A DNA stretch of 64,000 nt from Gnetum montanum (GCA_015680685.1 MNCI01008863.1:457900-521899), one strand, 5' to 3'. Positions 33,221 to 46,405 are shown, numbered from the stretch's first letter. Notes: generated from the letters alone by a model not told the origin. Program-made: numbers and translations.

Positions 33221-34056
33221 TGATGAGTGGTGAGGTACCCCTACACTTGACCATATGAATACGAGCGTTACACACGTGATCCAGTCGAACTCCACAGACT
33301 AAGTGCCTACATGCCTTATGGAACACCTAAGGTTAATCAGTCATTGTCCTCCCAAGCTTACTTGTAGTTTTCGTGGTTGTATGGTTAAGTAAGCTTGAGG
33401 TATGTGATTTTTATATCTTTTATGCTTTTATCACCTATGCTAATGAGGGAAAGGGTGAAGAGACTAAGTAACTAACTTTAACTAACTAAGCCTTAATTAC
33501 CCTAGCATCAGTATCCATTCCCACTTGTTGTTTCACACCCTGAACTAATGCAATGTTGTTGGGATTACCAAACGCTATTCGTTACTGGGATTACCAAGCG
33601 TAACGCACGTGCTCAAAGTAGTCGTACTAAATGCACTTAACTATGAGAGTCGAGGGTTGAGATAGATTAAGTCCTTAAGAAAGCAATTAAACATTTCACA
33701 ATAATTAAAGTCCTATTTAGCTTAGTCCATGCATTGCAAGGTTTATCCAAAAGTTTGTCTTTATTTCCGTACACAAACATGTGCTCAGGTATAATATTTG
33801 CTCGAATAAAGATCTTTTCACTTTGGGACTCCCACTGCCGGCACATGGAAATTATTCTAACTCTAGAATGGAAAAATGGCAAGAGTTTGGCTACGGTCTA
33901 GATCTAAATGGAGAAACAAGGGAGAGCTGCCTCTTATTTATAGAACTGGCAACAGGCTACGATATCGCATACACGATATTGTAGAGAAAGACACAATAGC
34001 GCGTATGTGATATCACATACATGATATTGTGGCCTATGTAATATCATGTCCCATCA
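33221..34056 (-). repeat. A1 3' LTR (836 bp)
   Basis: On the minus strand it starts TGATGGGACATGATATTAC and ends ...CACTCATCA. A TATA-like CTATAAATA is at 33943-33935. The U3 start carries decayed ATATC/GATAT palindromes that are better preserved in the 5' LTR. Confidence 0.9.
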
Positions 34057-36001
34057 TACCCCCATGACTGAATAAAAACTCATCCTTGAGTTCCTTACAA
34101 AATATTAGGAAGGTATGGGATTATTGACTTGAATGGAACTAATGGTGAATGGGATGACATGTGAATGGATCATCATTACAGAACATGAAAAAACTAGTGT
34201 TCACGACAACAAGAGTGAATACTTTATACATTTGACATCAAGCCTTATTTGGTAGCTAAGAGAGAGAGAGAGAGAGAGAGAGAAGTTTGTTGCTGCCAAC
34301 ACCAAGATTGCACCTTTCATTGTCCATTCGTAAGCACGCCATCAATCTTGTTCCTTGCATAACTGCTTCAACACCGATCCATTCTAAGTGTTCCCTCCAA
34401 GTCCAATCCATTGTTGTATGATTACCATCTGCACACACAACACAATCTTATATTATCAAGTGTAAATGAATCACAATGTAGTTGATATATTGCTTCAGTG
34501 AAAGGTCCATTGGCTGAGTTGTGGTATGGCTGATTGTGGATTTTGGAGATATAATATCGGTGGCTACCCGAGGTGTAAGGGTTAGGAGAAAATAGAAAAA
34601 ATTGGACCAGGACCCCCATGACTGAGAGCGAACCTCTGGTAGCGATAGAATGGAGAAAGAAAAGGAATAAGAAAGATGGGAAAAAAGAGACAACTGTAAC
34701 ATCGATGAAATGGATGTCAAGATGGAAATGAACAAAATAGAGTTGATTGCAAAAATGTTAAGGGAGAGAATTTAACTAGTGCACCAAATAGGAATGCCAG
34801 TGGGTCCTCCCCAAAGCAAGTTCATGCCCTTAATGCTCTGACAAACCCACATTCAAAGAGTCTATAGGCTCTGGGAATGTCATCTGGAATAAGAGTTAAA
34901 GTCTTAACCACAAGAATTTACCACAAAGAAAAAAATGCATCAACAAAAATATACACTAATGATACAATCAGAAATGAGGTGAACAATGGAGAAAGAATGA
35001 TGGAAAGAAGAGGATGAAATGGAGTCTCAAGAATAAGGTGGTGTACAGCCTTTTGTGTATTTGATGATTAATATGACTTAGTAGATCCCATTCCAAGTCC
35101 GGCCTCAAACGAACCATATCCAGTGACTTCGCATTAATGCATTCGGTCAATCCATCCACTTGAAGTAACAAGAATACCTTCACCAAAGAGTCATCACCAT
35201 TCTGACAAAATGAAGTGGGAGAGAGTAGGAAGCAAGAAGGGCCTTAGTTAGAGGGAACATGTTTATTTGAGTTCCATAACCAGGGCTTGTAGCCCAAATG
35301 ATTATTTTGTCTAAGGAATGTGCTTTGAATTCTACCTTTTTTTTTTTTGAATTTTGCATGAGAACCACATCATGCAAAGACTTATTATTTCTATTTTCTC
35401 AGCTTCCCGAAAATGAAGCAACATCGAAATAGTAAGAAAAACTCAAGAAGAAAACATCCAAGCACCCAAGAGAATGGCCAACACAGATGCATCAAGTTCC
35501 CTTGAAGCCACACCCTTTTCAATCCTTAAGTCCTTCCTTAGTTTGAGAAATACCCAGTCACCGATTCGTTGATAGTTCTTATTATTGAGAAAGGGACTGT
35601 AAAGTTCCAAGCCAAGAGAGACCATAGAGATTTATGGATGCATGGATGATGTGGACGCATTGTTTGCTATATCAAAAGAACCATACCTTAGTATCAACAT
35701 CGTAACTTAAAGGTAAAAACCAAACATTAGCAACCAATAGAAAACAGTTCATACCATCATTAAGAGCACTTCTTGGGTGACAAACTTAACAAAATGGATA
35801 AGACACACATGTACACACACAAGTGAAAGAAAAAGTACAAATGATGTTGTAAAACAAAAACAAGAAAAGTTAAAGAAAATTGTAAAACAAAAATATGTAA
35901 AACAAAAACTTAAAATAATTGAGGGCCTCAATTGATTAGCACCGGTGGCCATCTTCCCCATGAATGAATTGAAAGGGGGAGATCCAAAATAATAAGTGAG
36001 G
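34057..36001 (-). other. A1 3' region after pol
   Basis: This holds about 1.9 kb with only short minus-strand frames. Athila elements often carry an envelope-like ORF here, but I see no frame or membrane protein I can defend. CATGGGGGTA just before the LTR is the probable polypurine tract. An (AG)n microsatellite interrupts at 34259-34283. Confidence 0.4.
34259..34283. repeat. (AG)n microsatellite
   Basis: An uninterrupted AG dinucleotide run of about 25 bases in the A1 3' region. Confidence 0.95.
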
Positions 36002-37240
36002 TCATCTGCCATCAGAGGTGTAATTTACACTAGCTATTCTTAGTTCATGGAAGGGTTTTGTTTGTTGCACATTGACCAGTAATCTCTTATCAGGGCTTTC
36101 AGGCTTGTATATTGTCATGGCTCCCGAGGGAAAGGTTGTATGAATAATGTAAGGTCCTTCCCACAATGTTTGAAATTTCATGCATTATGGTACATGCATG
36201 GGGTTCCAATGAAGGACCTTATCTCTTGGTTGGTACTTAACCTTTCAAATTCTTAAGTCATGACATTGCTTGTTATGTGCCTTGTGCAACTCGTTCGATG
36301 ATAGGGCAACCAATCAATTTTCATCTAGCACGTTTAGAGTTGTCAATCTTTGTTTTTGTGCTAGATCAAGGTCAAGGTGGAGGTCACATGCCATGGATAA
36401 TGTATGGAGCTCAGTTTGAATTGGAAGCTTTGGGAGTTTCCTGTACACTAACTCATAGGGAGAGTAGCCTGTAGGGAGTTTCCAAGTGGAGCAGTATGCC
36501 CAGAGAGCATCGTTCAATTTAGTGTTCCAATCTCACCTATATTTGCTAATTTTCCTTGTTAATATTCTAGTAATCTCCTAAGTAGTGACCTTGGCTTGGC
36601 CATTATCTTGGGGGTAATAAGGTGTAGTCAATTTATGTTCAAACCCTAAGCGTTGCATCAATTTTCGAAAGGTTGCACCCGTGAAATGCGTTCCGTTATC
36701 TGAGATAAGTGCACGTGGCACACCAAACCTATTTACGACTTGTTGTTGTATAAATCGTGCAGCTGTAGAAGATGTGCAGTCTATTACAGCAGCTGCTTTG
36801 GCCCATTTTGTTAGATAGTCAACCGCAACGATGATATAAGATTTTCCATTGGACATTGGTGTAATGGGCCCCATAAAGTCTATTCCCCAAATGTCAAAGG
36901 GTTCCAAAGGTTCAATCTATTGTTGTGGACCCTCCATTCTAGCATTCATTCCACCATCACGTTAACAACACTCACAGGATTGGATAAAATGATGGGCGTC
37001 CTGAAATAGTGTTGGCCAATAATATCCTGCAAGTAGGATTTTTATGACCATTCATCTCCCTGCATAATGACCCCCGCAAGGGCCCTCATGAGCATCCTAG
37101 AGAACTCTTAGTTGGTCCACATTGGGTACACAGCATCGAACCAAGCCATCAAGATAGACTTTGTAAAGTTGTCCTCTGATCTCCATGAAGTACTTGGTTT
37201 TGTGAAGAAACTATTGCTTCTTCCTAAAGTCCAATCCCTA
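36002..37240 (-). pseudogene. A1 integrase
   Basis: The upstream zinc-finger part (about 37240-36910) is decayed. The catalytic core (36907-36578) is clear: [12 protein letters not shown] (first Asp), [11 protein letters not shown] (second Asp), and a degenerate third motif [11 protein letters not shown] in which both the expected Glu and its neighbour are altered (ENGQAE in intact enzymes). The C-terminal part (36517 on) reads LWAYCSTWKLPTGYSPYELVY. The frame runs on to NYTSDGR and a TGA at 36004-36002, past in-frame stops. Loss of the catalytic Glu would inactivate it even without the stops. Confidence 0.82.
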
Positions 37241-37444
37241 CAGTGTTTTTTGGGAAAGGAGATAGGTGAGAATGCTACTATACCAATTTGTGCCCATGGG
37301 TTGGTTATTCACTATACCGGCAAAGAGGGTTTCATCAGGAAAATGATCAGATATGACATATTCGTCCTCTTTACTGTCCCAACGCAACCGAGATAAGTGA
37401 TTTGCAACTATGTTATCGGTGCCCTTTCGATCTACTATCATTAG

Positions 37445-39009
37445 ATCGAACTCCTAAAGGATTACCAACCAACATATAATACGAGGGCTAACCATTAGCT
37501 TGTTCATGAGGAACCTAATTGCACTATTATTTGTATGAATGTACACTTTGTAGCCTAACACATAGTGCCTAAATTTGTCTAGTGCAAACACTATAGCCAT
37601 TAATTTCTTTTCTATAGTTTTGTAGTTGAGTTGTGCACCGGCAATACTCTTACTCGCACAGTGGATGTAATAAGGGCGTTTTTGTTCATCTAACTATGTT
37701 AGTACGGCTCCTAAGGCATAATTAGATACATCGGTCATTATATGGAATGGTCTGGACCTTTCACAAGTCTTTGTTTTAGGGTTTGGAATGCTCGTTCACA
37801 TTCCCTGGTCCATTTGAATGGTGCATCCTTCTTCATTAATTCTACCAACAGTTTGGCAATCTTGGAGAAGTTCTCAATGAATCTCCTATAGTATCCAATG
37901 TGTCCAAGGAATGACTGAATGTCTTTGATAGTTTTTGGTTGTCAGGTGATTCCTTGGATGAATTTAACCTTTTCCAAGTCTACCTCTATTCTTGACTATG
38001 AAATCTTATGCCCCAATACTACGCCCTCTTGAACCATCAAATGGCTTTTCTGCCAGTTGAGCTTCAAGTTGGTTTCTACACATCATTTTAGCACTTGCTC
38101 TAATCAATCTAGAGCTTGATCAAAGCTTGTCCCATAAGTGGAGAAGTCATCCATAAAGACTTCTACTCCGTTCCCTATCTGCTGTTGAAATATGATTAGA
38201 ACTAAACGTTGAAACGTGGCATGAGCATTGCACAAGCCAAATGGCATTTGTTTATATGCAAATGTTCCCCAAGGGCTGGTGAACATTATTTTGGCTTGAT
38301 CTTCTGGTGCTATTCACATTTGATTATATCCACTATACCCATCTAGAAAACTATAATAGCGATGCCTCGCTATAATGTCTAAGACTTGGTCAATGAATGG
38401 CAATGGGAAATGATCCTTGAATGTTGCCATGTTTAGTAGCCTAAAATCTATACACACCCTCCATTTTCCTCCCTTCTTAGGCATGATTACTAGAGAACTA
38501 ACCCATTCACTATTAGCAATGGAATATATGAACCCAACCTTGAGGAGCTGTTCTAACTCTTCTTTCATGATTTGTTTCAATTTCAGGTTCAATCGCCTCT
38601 GTGGTTGTTTTTGAGGTTTCATGGAGGGGTTCGTGTAAATCCTATGCTGGCATACCCTAGGATCTATTTCGGTTAACTCAAGATATGACCAGGAAAAGGA
38701 TTTTAACCACTTATTTATCACCTTCAGCAGTCTTTCTTTTTGGTTGGGAACAAGTTTTATGTTGATAATTACCGATTTTCCATTTTCAAGAGTCATATAC
38801 TCCAGACCGGTGGGCAATGGTTTCAGATCAAGGGGCTCTTGTTTAAATCTCTTAGGAATTTTCAACTTCACCCAGTTGATGTTTTCGAGGCTAAGGTTGG
38901 GAAGTTGGCAACGAACTTGCTCAAGTGTGTCTGTGCTTCTAATGTAAGCACTAGTTATTCCTTCAGTTAATTTCATGCATGTTATTGAGTCACTCTCTTG
39001 ATCAGCCAT
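37445..39009 (-). pseudogene. A1 reverse transcriptase and RNase H
   Basis: RT motifs are WVSSLVIMPKKGGKWRVCID, LLNMATFKDHFPLPFIDQ, FLDGYSGYNQM (normally FLD.YSGY), a stop, then FTSPWGTFAYKQMPFGLCNA and the catalytic FMDD box (VEVFMDDFSTYG). Past a stop at 38103, SFLGHIGYYRRFIENFSKIA marks the thumb/connection region. RNase H is present only as broken pieces down to about 37445. FMDD and the GTF..R(Q)MPFG context are typical of Athila-like RT. Confidence 0.85.
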
Positions 39010-39027
39010 TAGCCATAGGGTGTCCTC

Positions 39028-39849
39028 TTATAATGTGGCTGCTGCATACAGGCACCTTTGTATATTAACTTCTTGTGCACACCGATCACATGCAGGCAAT
39101 GTTAAACTTAGCATAACCCATGATTTCTGCACGTAATGGCACCCTGTGTCATTGTATGCGATGCATGAAATTTTCTTCTTCTCGATCTTCCCAAAAGGGT
39201 TCTTCTTGGATATTTCCAGGGAAAGATCACGGCTCCCTAGGTGTGCATCTATAGTGCTTAGCCATGCTCTTCCCATTATTATTGGGAAGTCCCCCTTACC
39301 GTTGTTTACTTGGATCACTAGGAAATTAGCTGGATATGACCAACCACTCATAGTGGTAATAATGTCTTCCACCAGTCCCAAAGGGATAGTGATGGACTGG
39401 TCAGCCAACTCTAGTTGAATATTACTCTTCCTTAGTGGAGGTAGGTTCCATGCCTTGTACATCTTCTGTGATATTAAGTTGACTCCAGAACCTGAGTCCA
39501 AAAGAGCCTTACATGGTTCATTCCCAACAACTTGGAGGTAGATTAGAGGACTTCCAAGATCAAAGAATTTCTTGGGAAGGTGGCCCACCTTGATCCAGTC
39601 AGTGATGGTATGTGTTAACATAACTGTATGCATTGACCTCTATTGTTGGTTTGAAGAGGGTCCCGAAACTTTATTTGCTACAGAGGTGTGTAGATGTTCA
39701 ACCACTTGTGATGGTGAGGGCTTAGTTGGATTTTTTGTTCTAAATAAATGTCTTTTCGGCATAAGATTGTCAAAACAAACTGCAGTTTGAGGATTCGAAT
39801 CCCTTGTGACATTGGGTTGTTGTGGTTGAGTGGGAAATACCCCTTGCAT
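39028..39849 (-). pseudogene. A1 aspartic protease region
   Basis: Open at 39633-39028 in the RT frame. The retropepsin motif ALLDSGSGVNLIS (DSG) and FPIIMGRAWLSTIDA are clear. The segment above it (39849-39640), separated by one stop, is a Pro/Gln/Thr-rich Gag-protease linker. Confidence 0.85.
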
Positions 39850-39918
39850 TGTTGGAGCGGTTGATAGTGGAGCTATCAGTGTAAGAGTGGCAGACAGATT
39901 TGGAGGATGGTATGCATG

Positions 39919-42152
39919 TCATGTGTCTCTCCTAGGAGAAGGAGTCTTATAGTACTCCTGAGCTTGGTAGTGATGTTGTGGGGTCATGTGATTGATAGAG
40001 TCACTTGGAGAAATCGGTTGTTGCACGTAATAGCCATATGGATCTAGTTGTCGGTAAGGGTATTGTTGCCTTGGCGGTGGCATCCCCCATGACTGTGGGT
40101 ATTGCCACTGCTGGTGTTCCTCCATAGGTTGTGGGAGAGTTCCACTTGTATAATATGTTAACGATTCGTGGAACTGCCTTGGGTTACCTTGGGGATAAGG
40201 TAACCTACCTACTATTTGTTAAGTCTTGGGTTGAGTGCATATACCCCAGACTCTTGCAGATGTGAGATTATTGGGAAACATCCTTTAGGATGGTCATATT
40301 GGTAGATCCCACATCCACCATCATTGTCTATATCAGAATCCACAACCTCATTGGTGATAGTCATTTTTTCCTTACCCTTGTTACGTGCATGGTCTGAATC
40401 TCTCCTCTTTTTCTTATCATGGTCACTACTTCGCACCTTAGACTCCTCTACGATTTTTAAAACAATTTCAAATCTATTGTCTAAGGAGTTCCACATTTGA
40501 TCTACCTTAGCCGACACTTCGGTTGTTAACTTTTGAAGTGGCAAGGTTTTTCTATTCACCAATTCTTCAAGTGGTGACTCATCCTCTTCCTCACAGAATC
40601 TCACTCCCCTCTTTCAAAGGGAAGGATCACGGTTATACTCTTCCGTGCTTTCTCTTTTTCGTAGCTCTCCTTCTTCCTTAGCTACTTAATCCAACAATCT
40701 ATGCACCTCATTGAACCTAAGTTCAAATAATCTCCCTTAGGCATATGTCCCAAGGGTTCTCCTGGTTTCATGTCTTAGCCCATATACGAGATGGCGTAGT
40801 TGATCCTGTTGTGTGTAACCATGGCTCCGGCAACGATGTAGGAATGCATAATATCGGCCCATGGTAGCATCCAAGGGCTCATGAGTTCCCTTCTTCCATC
40901 CTTGGATCTGTTTTCGTAAGTTGGACACTCAGGAGTACGTTTGATATTTATCATTAAATAGTTCTAGCATCATACTCCACCTCCTAATGGTTTCTGATTC
41001 TAAGAACCAATACCAGTGTTCTACTTCTTTTATGAGTGTCCTTGGGAATAACTTTAACTTTTTCCACTCAATTTCAATATTTTTTAAGGCACAGGCATCA
41101 TGAAATGCATGTAAGTGGTTCTGCAGATCAGCGTTGTATCCCCCATCAAATCGTGGGATATTATTCATGTCTAGTCTCTTAATCCGACTATCTTTTTGGT
41201 GCCTTGTAGGTATTCTAATGATCTTCGTAATATCTAACATACTTCGGATGACAAGTAGGGGTTCATCATTGTCATTTCTCTCATGGAATCTCTGATGCCT
41301 ACGTGGTTCCCTACTTTCCCTTCTTCCATGCCTAGATACCTTAGAATGCCCTCATCCTCGCTCTCAACTCTCTCATCAAGGGTTCTCATCTTGGTTACCC
41401 TTATCCTCACATTTGTGCTCTTTATGACTGCATCCGGATATGGAAGGAGAGGGTGAATGATGCGATGAAGGGAAAGACGAAGAAGAACCATCGTCATGAT
41501 GATGTTTCCTACCTTCTCTTCAATGATCCCGACCCCGATTGTGATGTCGATCAGAATGCTCGCCCTTATCTTGTGTTTGTGTTTCCTCATTGAACACTTC
41601 GTGTTCGTGGGCATCAGAACCAGGGTTGTGTATCATGGAGTTAAGGTTCTAATACACCACCTTCTCACTATTGTTAGGAGGGGGAACATCATTTTTTAGA
41701 GAACCTATTGAGATAGGTTCATCACCCTTAATTTCTATAATGACATGTGAAGCATTGTGGGGTCCTTTGCCTTTCAACGATGTGTGATAACTCTCCTACT
41801 GCGAGTCCCTTAGATTTTGCACCACTGTGGGATGGTAATCCCTTGTGTCATAGTCACATGCAATGTATTTAGCATATAGTTCCATCATGCCTATCTGTGT
41901 AAGAGGACAAAGGAGCATGCTAGGGACTGCCCAATCTGGGGGTAACACTATGTTACCTTGCAAGTCTCTCCAGCGCAGTTGTTCATCTTGGTGGAGGATA
42001 AAGGAAAAATTAGGTATATACTCATCGTGATGAGTATACACTACTTGATACTGTTGAGGAACTGGTAGTTCTTGCTTATGTATGTTGTATCGCCAACTGT
42101 CTCTTGTGTGATCCCTAGGTGGTGAAGTGCTTTTATGAGAAGAAGAAGACAT
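39919..42152 (-). pseudogene. A1 Gag
   Basis: Gag starts at 42152 with MSSSSHKSTSPPRDHTRD. It is broken between 41796 and 41240. The Gag domain is then seen in IPRFDGGYNADLQNHLHAFHD, TLIKEVEHWYWFL and FNDKYQTYS (41240-40929), and GWKKGTHEPLDATMGRYYAF (40928-40737). A charged nucleocapsid-side part follows (40604-40212) with KKKRRDSDHARNKGKEK, and then a Tyr/Gln/Pro-rich stretch, HQQWQYPQSWG (40125-39919), in the protease frame. So Gag and Pol are in different frames here, either by design or by decay. Confidence 0.7.
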
Positions 42153-42277
42153 TGTTATCTTGTCAGTGTGCTATTGACTGTTGTTTAAATTTTCTTCTGA
42201 TTAACCCTAAGGGTTCGTTTAAGCTTCCTAATGATGTGGATGATTTACTATGTTCTACTTAGCACACAAACAACTTA

Positions 42278-42297
42278 GTCCCCGGCAACGGCACCAA
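42278..42297 (-). other. A1 primer-binding site (Asp-tRNA type)
   Basis: TTGGTGCCGTTGCCGGGGAC directly follows the 5' LTR on the minus strand. It differs by one base from the TGGCGCCGTTGCCGGGGA site characteristic of Athila elements. Confidence 0.85.
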
Positions 42298-43101
42298 TGA
42301 TGAGTGGCGAGGTACCCCTACACTCAACCATACAAATACGAGTACATGCGCGATCCGGTCGAACTCCAGAAACTAAGTGCCTACACGCCTTATGGAACAC
42401 CTAAGGTTAATCAGTCATTGTCCTCCCAAGCTTACTTGTAGTTGTCATGGTTGTATGGTTAAGTAAGCTTGAGGTATGTGATTTTTATATCTTTTATGCT
42501 TTTATCGCCTATGCTAATGAGGGAAAGGGTGAAGAGACTAAATAACTAACTTTAACTAACTAAGCCTTAATTACCCTAGCATCAGTATCCATTCCCACTT
42601 TTCATTTCACACCATGAACCAATGCAACACTGCTGGGATTACCAAACGCTATTCGTTACTAGGATTACCAAGAGTAATGCACGTGCTCGAAGCGGTCGTA
42701 CTGAATGCACTTAACTATGAGAGTTGAGGGTTGAGAGAGCTTAAGTCCTTAAGAAAGAAATTAAAAATTTCACAATAATTAAAGTCCTATTTAGCCTAGT
42801 CCATGCACTACAAGGTTTATCCAAAAGTTTGTCTTTATTTCTGTACACAAACGTGTGCTCAGGTACAATATTTGCTCAAATAAAGATCTGTTCACTTTGG
42901 GACTCCTACTGCAGGCACATGGAAATTATTCTTACTCTGGAATGGAAAAATGCAAGATTTTGGCTACGGTCTAGATCTAGATGGAGAAACAAGGGAGAGC
43001 TGCCTCTTATTTATAGAACTGGTGGCAGGTTGCGATATCGCGTACGCGATATTGCAAGGAAAGATGTGATATCGCGGCCTATGCGATATCACATCCCATC
43101 A
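42298..43101 (-). repeat. A1 5' LTR (804 bp)
   Basis: Partner of 33221-34056. On the minus strand it starts TGATGGGATGTGATATCGC and has a near-perfect palindrome (ATATCGCGTACGCGATATCG) within the first ~80 bases. A TATA-like CTATAAATA lies at 43016-43008. It is followed by the ACAAT duplication on the plus-strand right. Confidence 0.92.
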
Positions 43102-43106
43102 ACAAT

Positions 43107-43385
43107 CACATTATTACTTACAATTAAGACATTATAATCTAACCACTTATTCTTATCAAAATATGAGTAGAAAGCATCTCTTGTAAGATAAACAATTTTG
43201 GAGACCTAAGGTAAAGAAGTAAGAGGAAGAAATGGTTGAACATATTTTTCTTGACTATAACCATGGAGATATAGATTATAATCATAAAATAGCCACCTTG
43301 AATGAAGAAAAGGATATAAACATGCATCTTGGTATCAAAAGAGTTAGACATCCAATGACAACAAGGGATGAAATTTATAAATAAG
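43107..43385 (+). pseudogene. Copia-type Gag relic, 3' part after the A1 insertion
   Basis: Joining 33215 to 43107 with one ACAAT restores a run of the form CYGKFGHIQSHYY...LRHY, the usual Copia nucleocapsid context (CYxCGKxGHI....C....LR). This shows that the Copia gag was the target. The frame decays within about 280 bases. Confidence 0.6.
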
Positions 43386-44525
43386 GACCTCACTATAAAC
43401 CTACTTAAGGAGGCAACTACCTAGAGCAAGCAAGGAAAGTGTTAGTAAGTATGACTGTAACTATAAATATTCCTTGACTTGCACCACTAGTTATATGAAT
43501 ACTACCATTTCAAAAAAAAATTATTTATTTGAGCATATGATTTACACAAAGTATAAGTAAGGTATGTCTTACACGTATGGCTTTTTTTAGTTAAAATAAT
43601 TTAATCATCCTTGGTAGCATTATTCAAGATCTTTTAGTTTTTCACACTCATTTTTACCATTTCATTCCTATGTCTTAAAAGCCTTAAGAAAATATTAAAA
43701 ATTCAGATAATATGTCTCACTATTTTAAAGATGTCTTACTACAGACATCTCTACCAAGACCTCTCTGTTGAGATGTCTCAGCTAAGGGTAATATGTCTAA
43801 ATTGTTGTACCTAATTTGGGCAAGATGTCTCATTTTCTCTTAACTTGTCTTAAGCACACTGTAAATCCTTCAAAATACATCTTCCTATATAAAGAAATTA
43901 TTTATTTCTTATTTTCTATCTCATTTCAAGCCATATATGTCCTTCCCTAAATGACCAAGGCTTCCTTTCCATTGCAGCTCCACTCTTTTAGCTTGATTTT
44001 CATGGCTCATAATAAGATAAGAACTTTAAGGCTACCACTGCAGAAATCCAAGGGTACTAAACGAGCATCAACAAGAAAATCCAACTCATATAAGCCTTAG
44101 TTTTGATCCATAGATTCTCAAAAAGGTTTTGAGAAAATTATTTTTGAAACACCACCAAGAAAACTCATGTTATAACCTTTTGACATTGTAACCCTCACCC
44201 CATGAAACTTGAGGCTGAAAATTTCATTGTAAAATGTAAAAATTGTAATCCAAGAGATGCAATTTCACATACTTTAGATTTTGTCACTGAAAAATGCCTC
44301 ATAAGTGGTCAAAGCCTCAATCCCTAAGTGGAAAAAGTCATATCATGCCTATATTTGGGCTTGAGAGGGCCCTAGGGGGGTGGTGTGTGGTGAGGGGAGC
44401 TTAAAAATGTCTTTTGAACTACCAAAATTGGCATTTTAATGGGTTTTGTGAGGGGTATAACCTTTGCTATGCTGGAAAAACTTCTATGGGGGAATGGGGG
44501 ATACAACCTTGACTATGCCCAACAT
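43386..44525. other. Relic sequence with AAGATGTCT/AGACATCT repeats
   Basis: No gene is recognised. 43725-43860 is rich in AGATGTCT and AGACATCT words like those at 30880-31090, so it may be part of the same Copia family's LTR. From about 44160 it probably merges into the LTR of T3. Confidence 0.3.
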
Positions 44526-44529
44526 TTGT

Positions 44530-44552
44530 GGGGGGGGGGGGGGGGGGGGGGN
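44530..44552. other. Poly-G run ending in one N
   Basis: 22 G followed by a single N. This is most likely a sequencing or assembly artefact at a G-rich stretch or a gap edge. Confidence 0.85.
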
Positions 44553-45606
44553 CCTGCATTCCTAGTATTGCTCCTTCCTCTGTAGAGTTACTATAGCATG
44601 GCCCCAACAGCTCAAAATTACTCTAACCTAGTAGTGTTCTTGTATCTCCAACATGGCTACTATAGCTTTAGCATGGATGTCATACCCCTAGGGTGGCTAC
44701 TGTAGGCTCTGCATTGCTCATGGAAGGCTAGCATGGGTGAAATTTTCATTTACTATTTTTAGTAACTAAAATGGTTTTGGTACCTTGGGGATATAAAAAC
44801 ATACCATAAATAGACACCTATAAAACCTATATGTAGTAGCAATCTATCAGCAATTAGATAGAAATTTGTAGCAAAATTTATGGCCATAAACCTATAAAAA
44901 CCAAGCTCAAAAACCATGAAGAGATTACATGAATTTTGAAGTTCCACTTCTTTAGCATTCAAGAGCTTTGAAAATTCATTGTATGCATAAAGCTTTTGAG
45001 AGAAAATTTCAGTGTAAAATCCATAGCCATTGTAACCACTTTTACCCCTTGAGATTATGTGTGCTTTGCAACAATGTTGAGCAATCTGGGCTTTGAGACT
45101 CCCAACATGGCTCTTCTTTGCAAATCAAAACCCTCACACATCTTACCCCCCCTACACAACTAATTTTGTAGATTAGGTGAGGAGTGTAGTAAGGTTCTAT
45201 AGTCTTGGGAGTTGTGGAGCATCCAAATCATGGAGTTGATTGTGACATCCAAAGCCACTAGTTTCAAGAGATTCCAAACTCCTAGTGAAGTGAATCCCTT
45301 TTGCTTCCTCAACCACACTTGTACACTCTTTGAACTCCCTTTATTTCATTATAATAAATTTTATAGTTCTAATTATTTTGTAAGTTAGAGCATAATTTTT
45401 TTTCATTCTGTGTGTTTATTTTTAGATTTGCATTAAATTTCTACTATGTTACCCCTGTTTACACTCTGTAAGTCTCTAAGTGATCAACAAGATCATCTAG
45501 GACACCTTGAATATTATTTTTGAAGGCCCTTGGAATCCAAGGTTAAAGCTATCTTAGCTAGGACCTTTGATTTTTCTAACATCAAATTTTCTAGTTGCTA
45601 TAGTTT

Positions 45607-45626
45607 TCTAGCGCTAGAAGGAGGGC
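45607..45626 (+). other. T3 primer-binding region
   Basis: TCTAGCGCTAGAAGGAGGGC follows GTTT after the LTR end, the same spacing and sequence as T1. The shared TCTAG in place of TTGG shows it is an inherited form of the site rather than chance decay in one copy. Confidence 0.6.
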
Positions 45627-46405
45627 CTCAACCCAAGTTTTGCATCCAATCCTATTCACTATTTAACAACATTTTCTACAAATCCAAAACCTTTTAAACC
45701 ATTAAAGCATCTTCTCAAATCTCAACAATCATTTTTCTACCAAAGCCAATGCTGCCACCCATTCCCCTTGCTACCAAAACCCAATGTGGAGATTATAGGT
45801 AATTTGGGTTTTGACCAAATTTCACAATAGTTGCTAGAAATTTTCCAACAGAGCCACCATTGATGTTCTACCATCCAAAGCCTTAACTCCTTTGCTATGA
45901 AAATCTCATAGCAAGATCAACGTTGGGTGCTTCACTAGGACAACTAAAATTTTTTAAAATAAAATTTGTTACATTGATTTCTACCATCAATCCTTCAGAC
46001 GTGCCAAAGGGGAATGCCCCAAATGTTGTGAGAAGAGGATTAATTTAAGCTTACCCCTTTTCTTCCCTCCTTTCCACCTCTAGTGTGGATATTGCTAAAA
46101 AGCCTAGTGTGGTGGGGATTTGATACCAAATTATTTGCTTTTTCTAAGTAAAAGGGCACATCCCTTTTTGACTATCAATTTCACTTTGCAGTCTACAACC
46201 TTTTGATAGCCATACCCCTTTTGGCATTTTAAAAATTTCCTTTGACTAGAATTTTTATTCTTTTTATTAGTTAAACATTTTGTTAAGCCAAACCTTTAAC
46301 ATTATCAACATGTCATTCCAATAATCAACTATTTTACCTTTTAACTTTACTGATACTAAGTCTGGCCAATAAGCCATAATGATGTATGACCCTCAGGAAC
46401 CCACT

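Larger units (their letters stand above)
33216..43106 (-). mobile_element. A1: Athila-like Ty3/gypsy LTR retrotransposon, nested in the Copia relic
   Basis: LTRs of 836 and 804 bp (33221-34056, 42298-43101) are flanked by a perfect 5-bp target duplication ACAAT (33216-33220 and 43102-43106). The coding strand is minus, in the order Gag, protease, RT, RNase H, integrase, followed by a long 3' region. The primer site TTGGTGCCGTTGCCGGGGAC is of the Asp-tRNA type used by Athila elements. All genes carry stops. The intact duplication shows this is one insertion event. Confidence 0.92.

Noticed and set aside
34057-36001. Envelope-like gene of the Athila-like element
   Set aside because: Athila relatives can have one here, but the short minus-strand frames show no signal peptide, transmembrane pattern or shared motif that I can support.
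41234-41614. 126-codon minus-strand ORF in the A1 Gag region
   Set aside because: It lies in a different frame from the Gag pieces on either side and has no Gag motif. The Gag frame there reads a His/Asp/Arg-rich charged stretch.
44530-44552. Poly-G run as a G-quadruplex regulatory site
   Set aside because: It is a pure G run ending in N, more likely a base-calling or assembly artefact.
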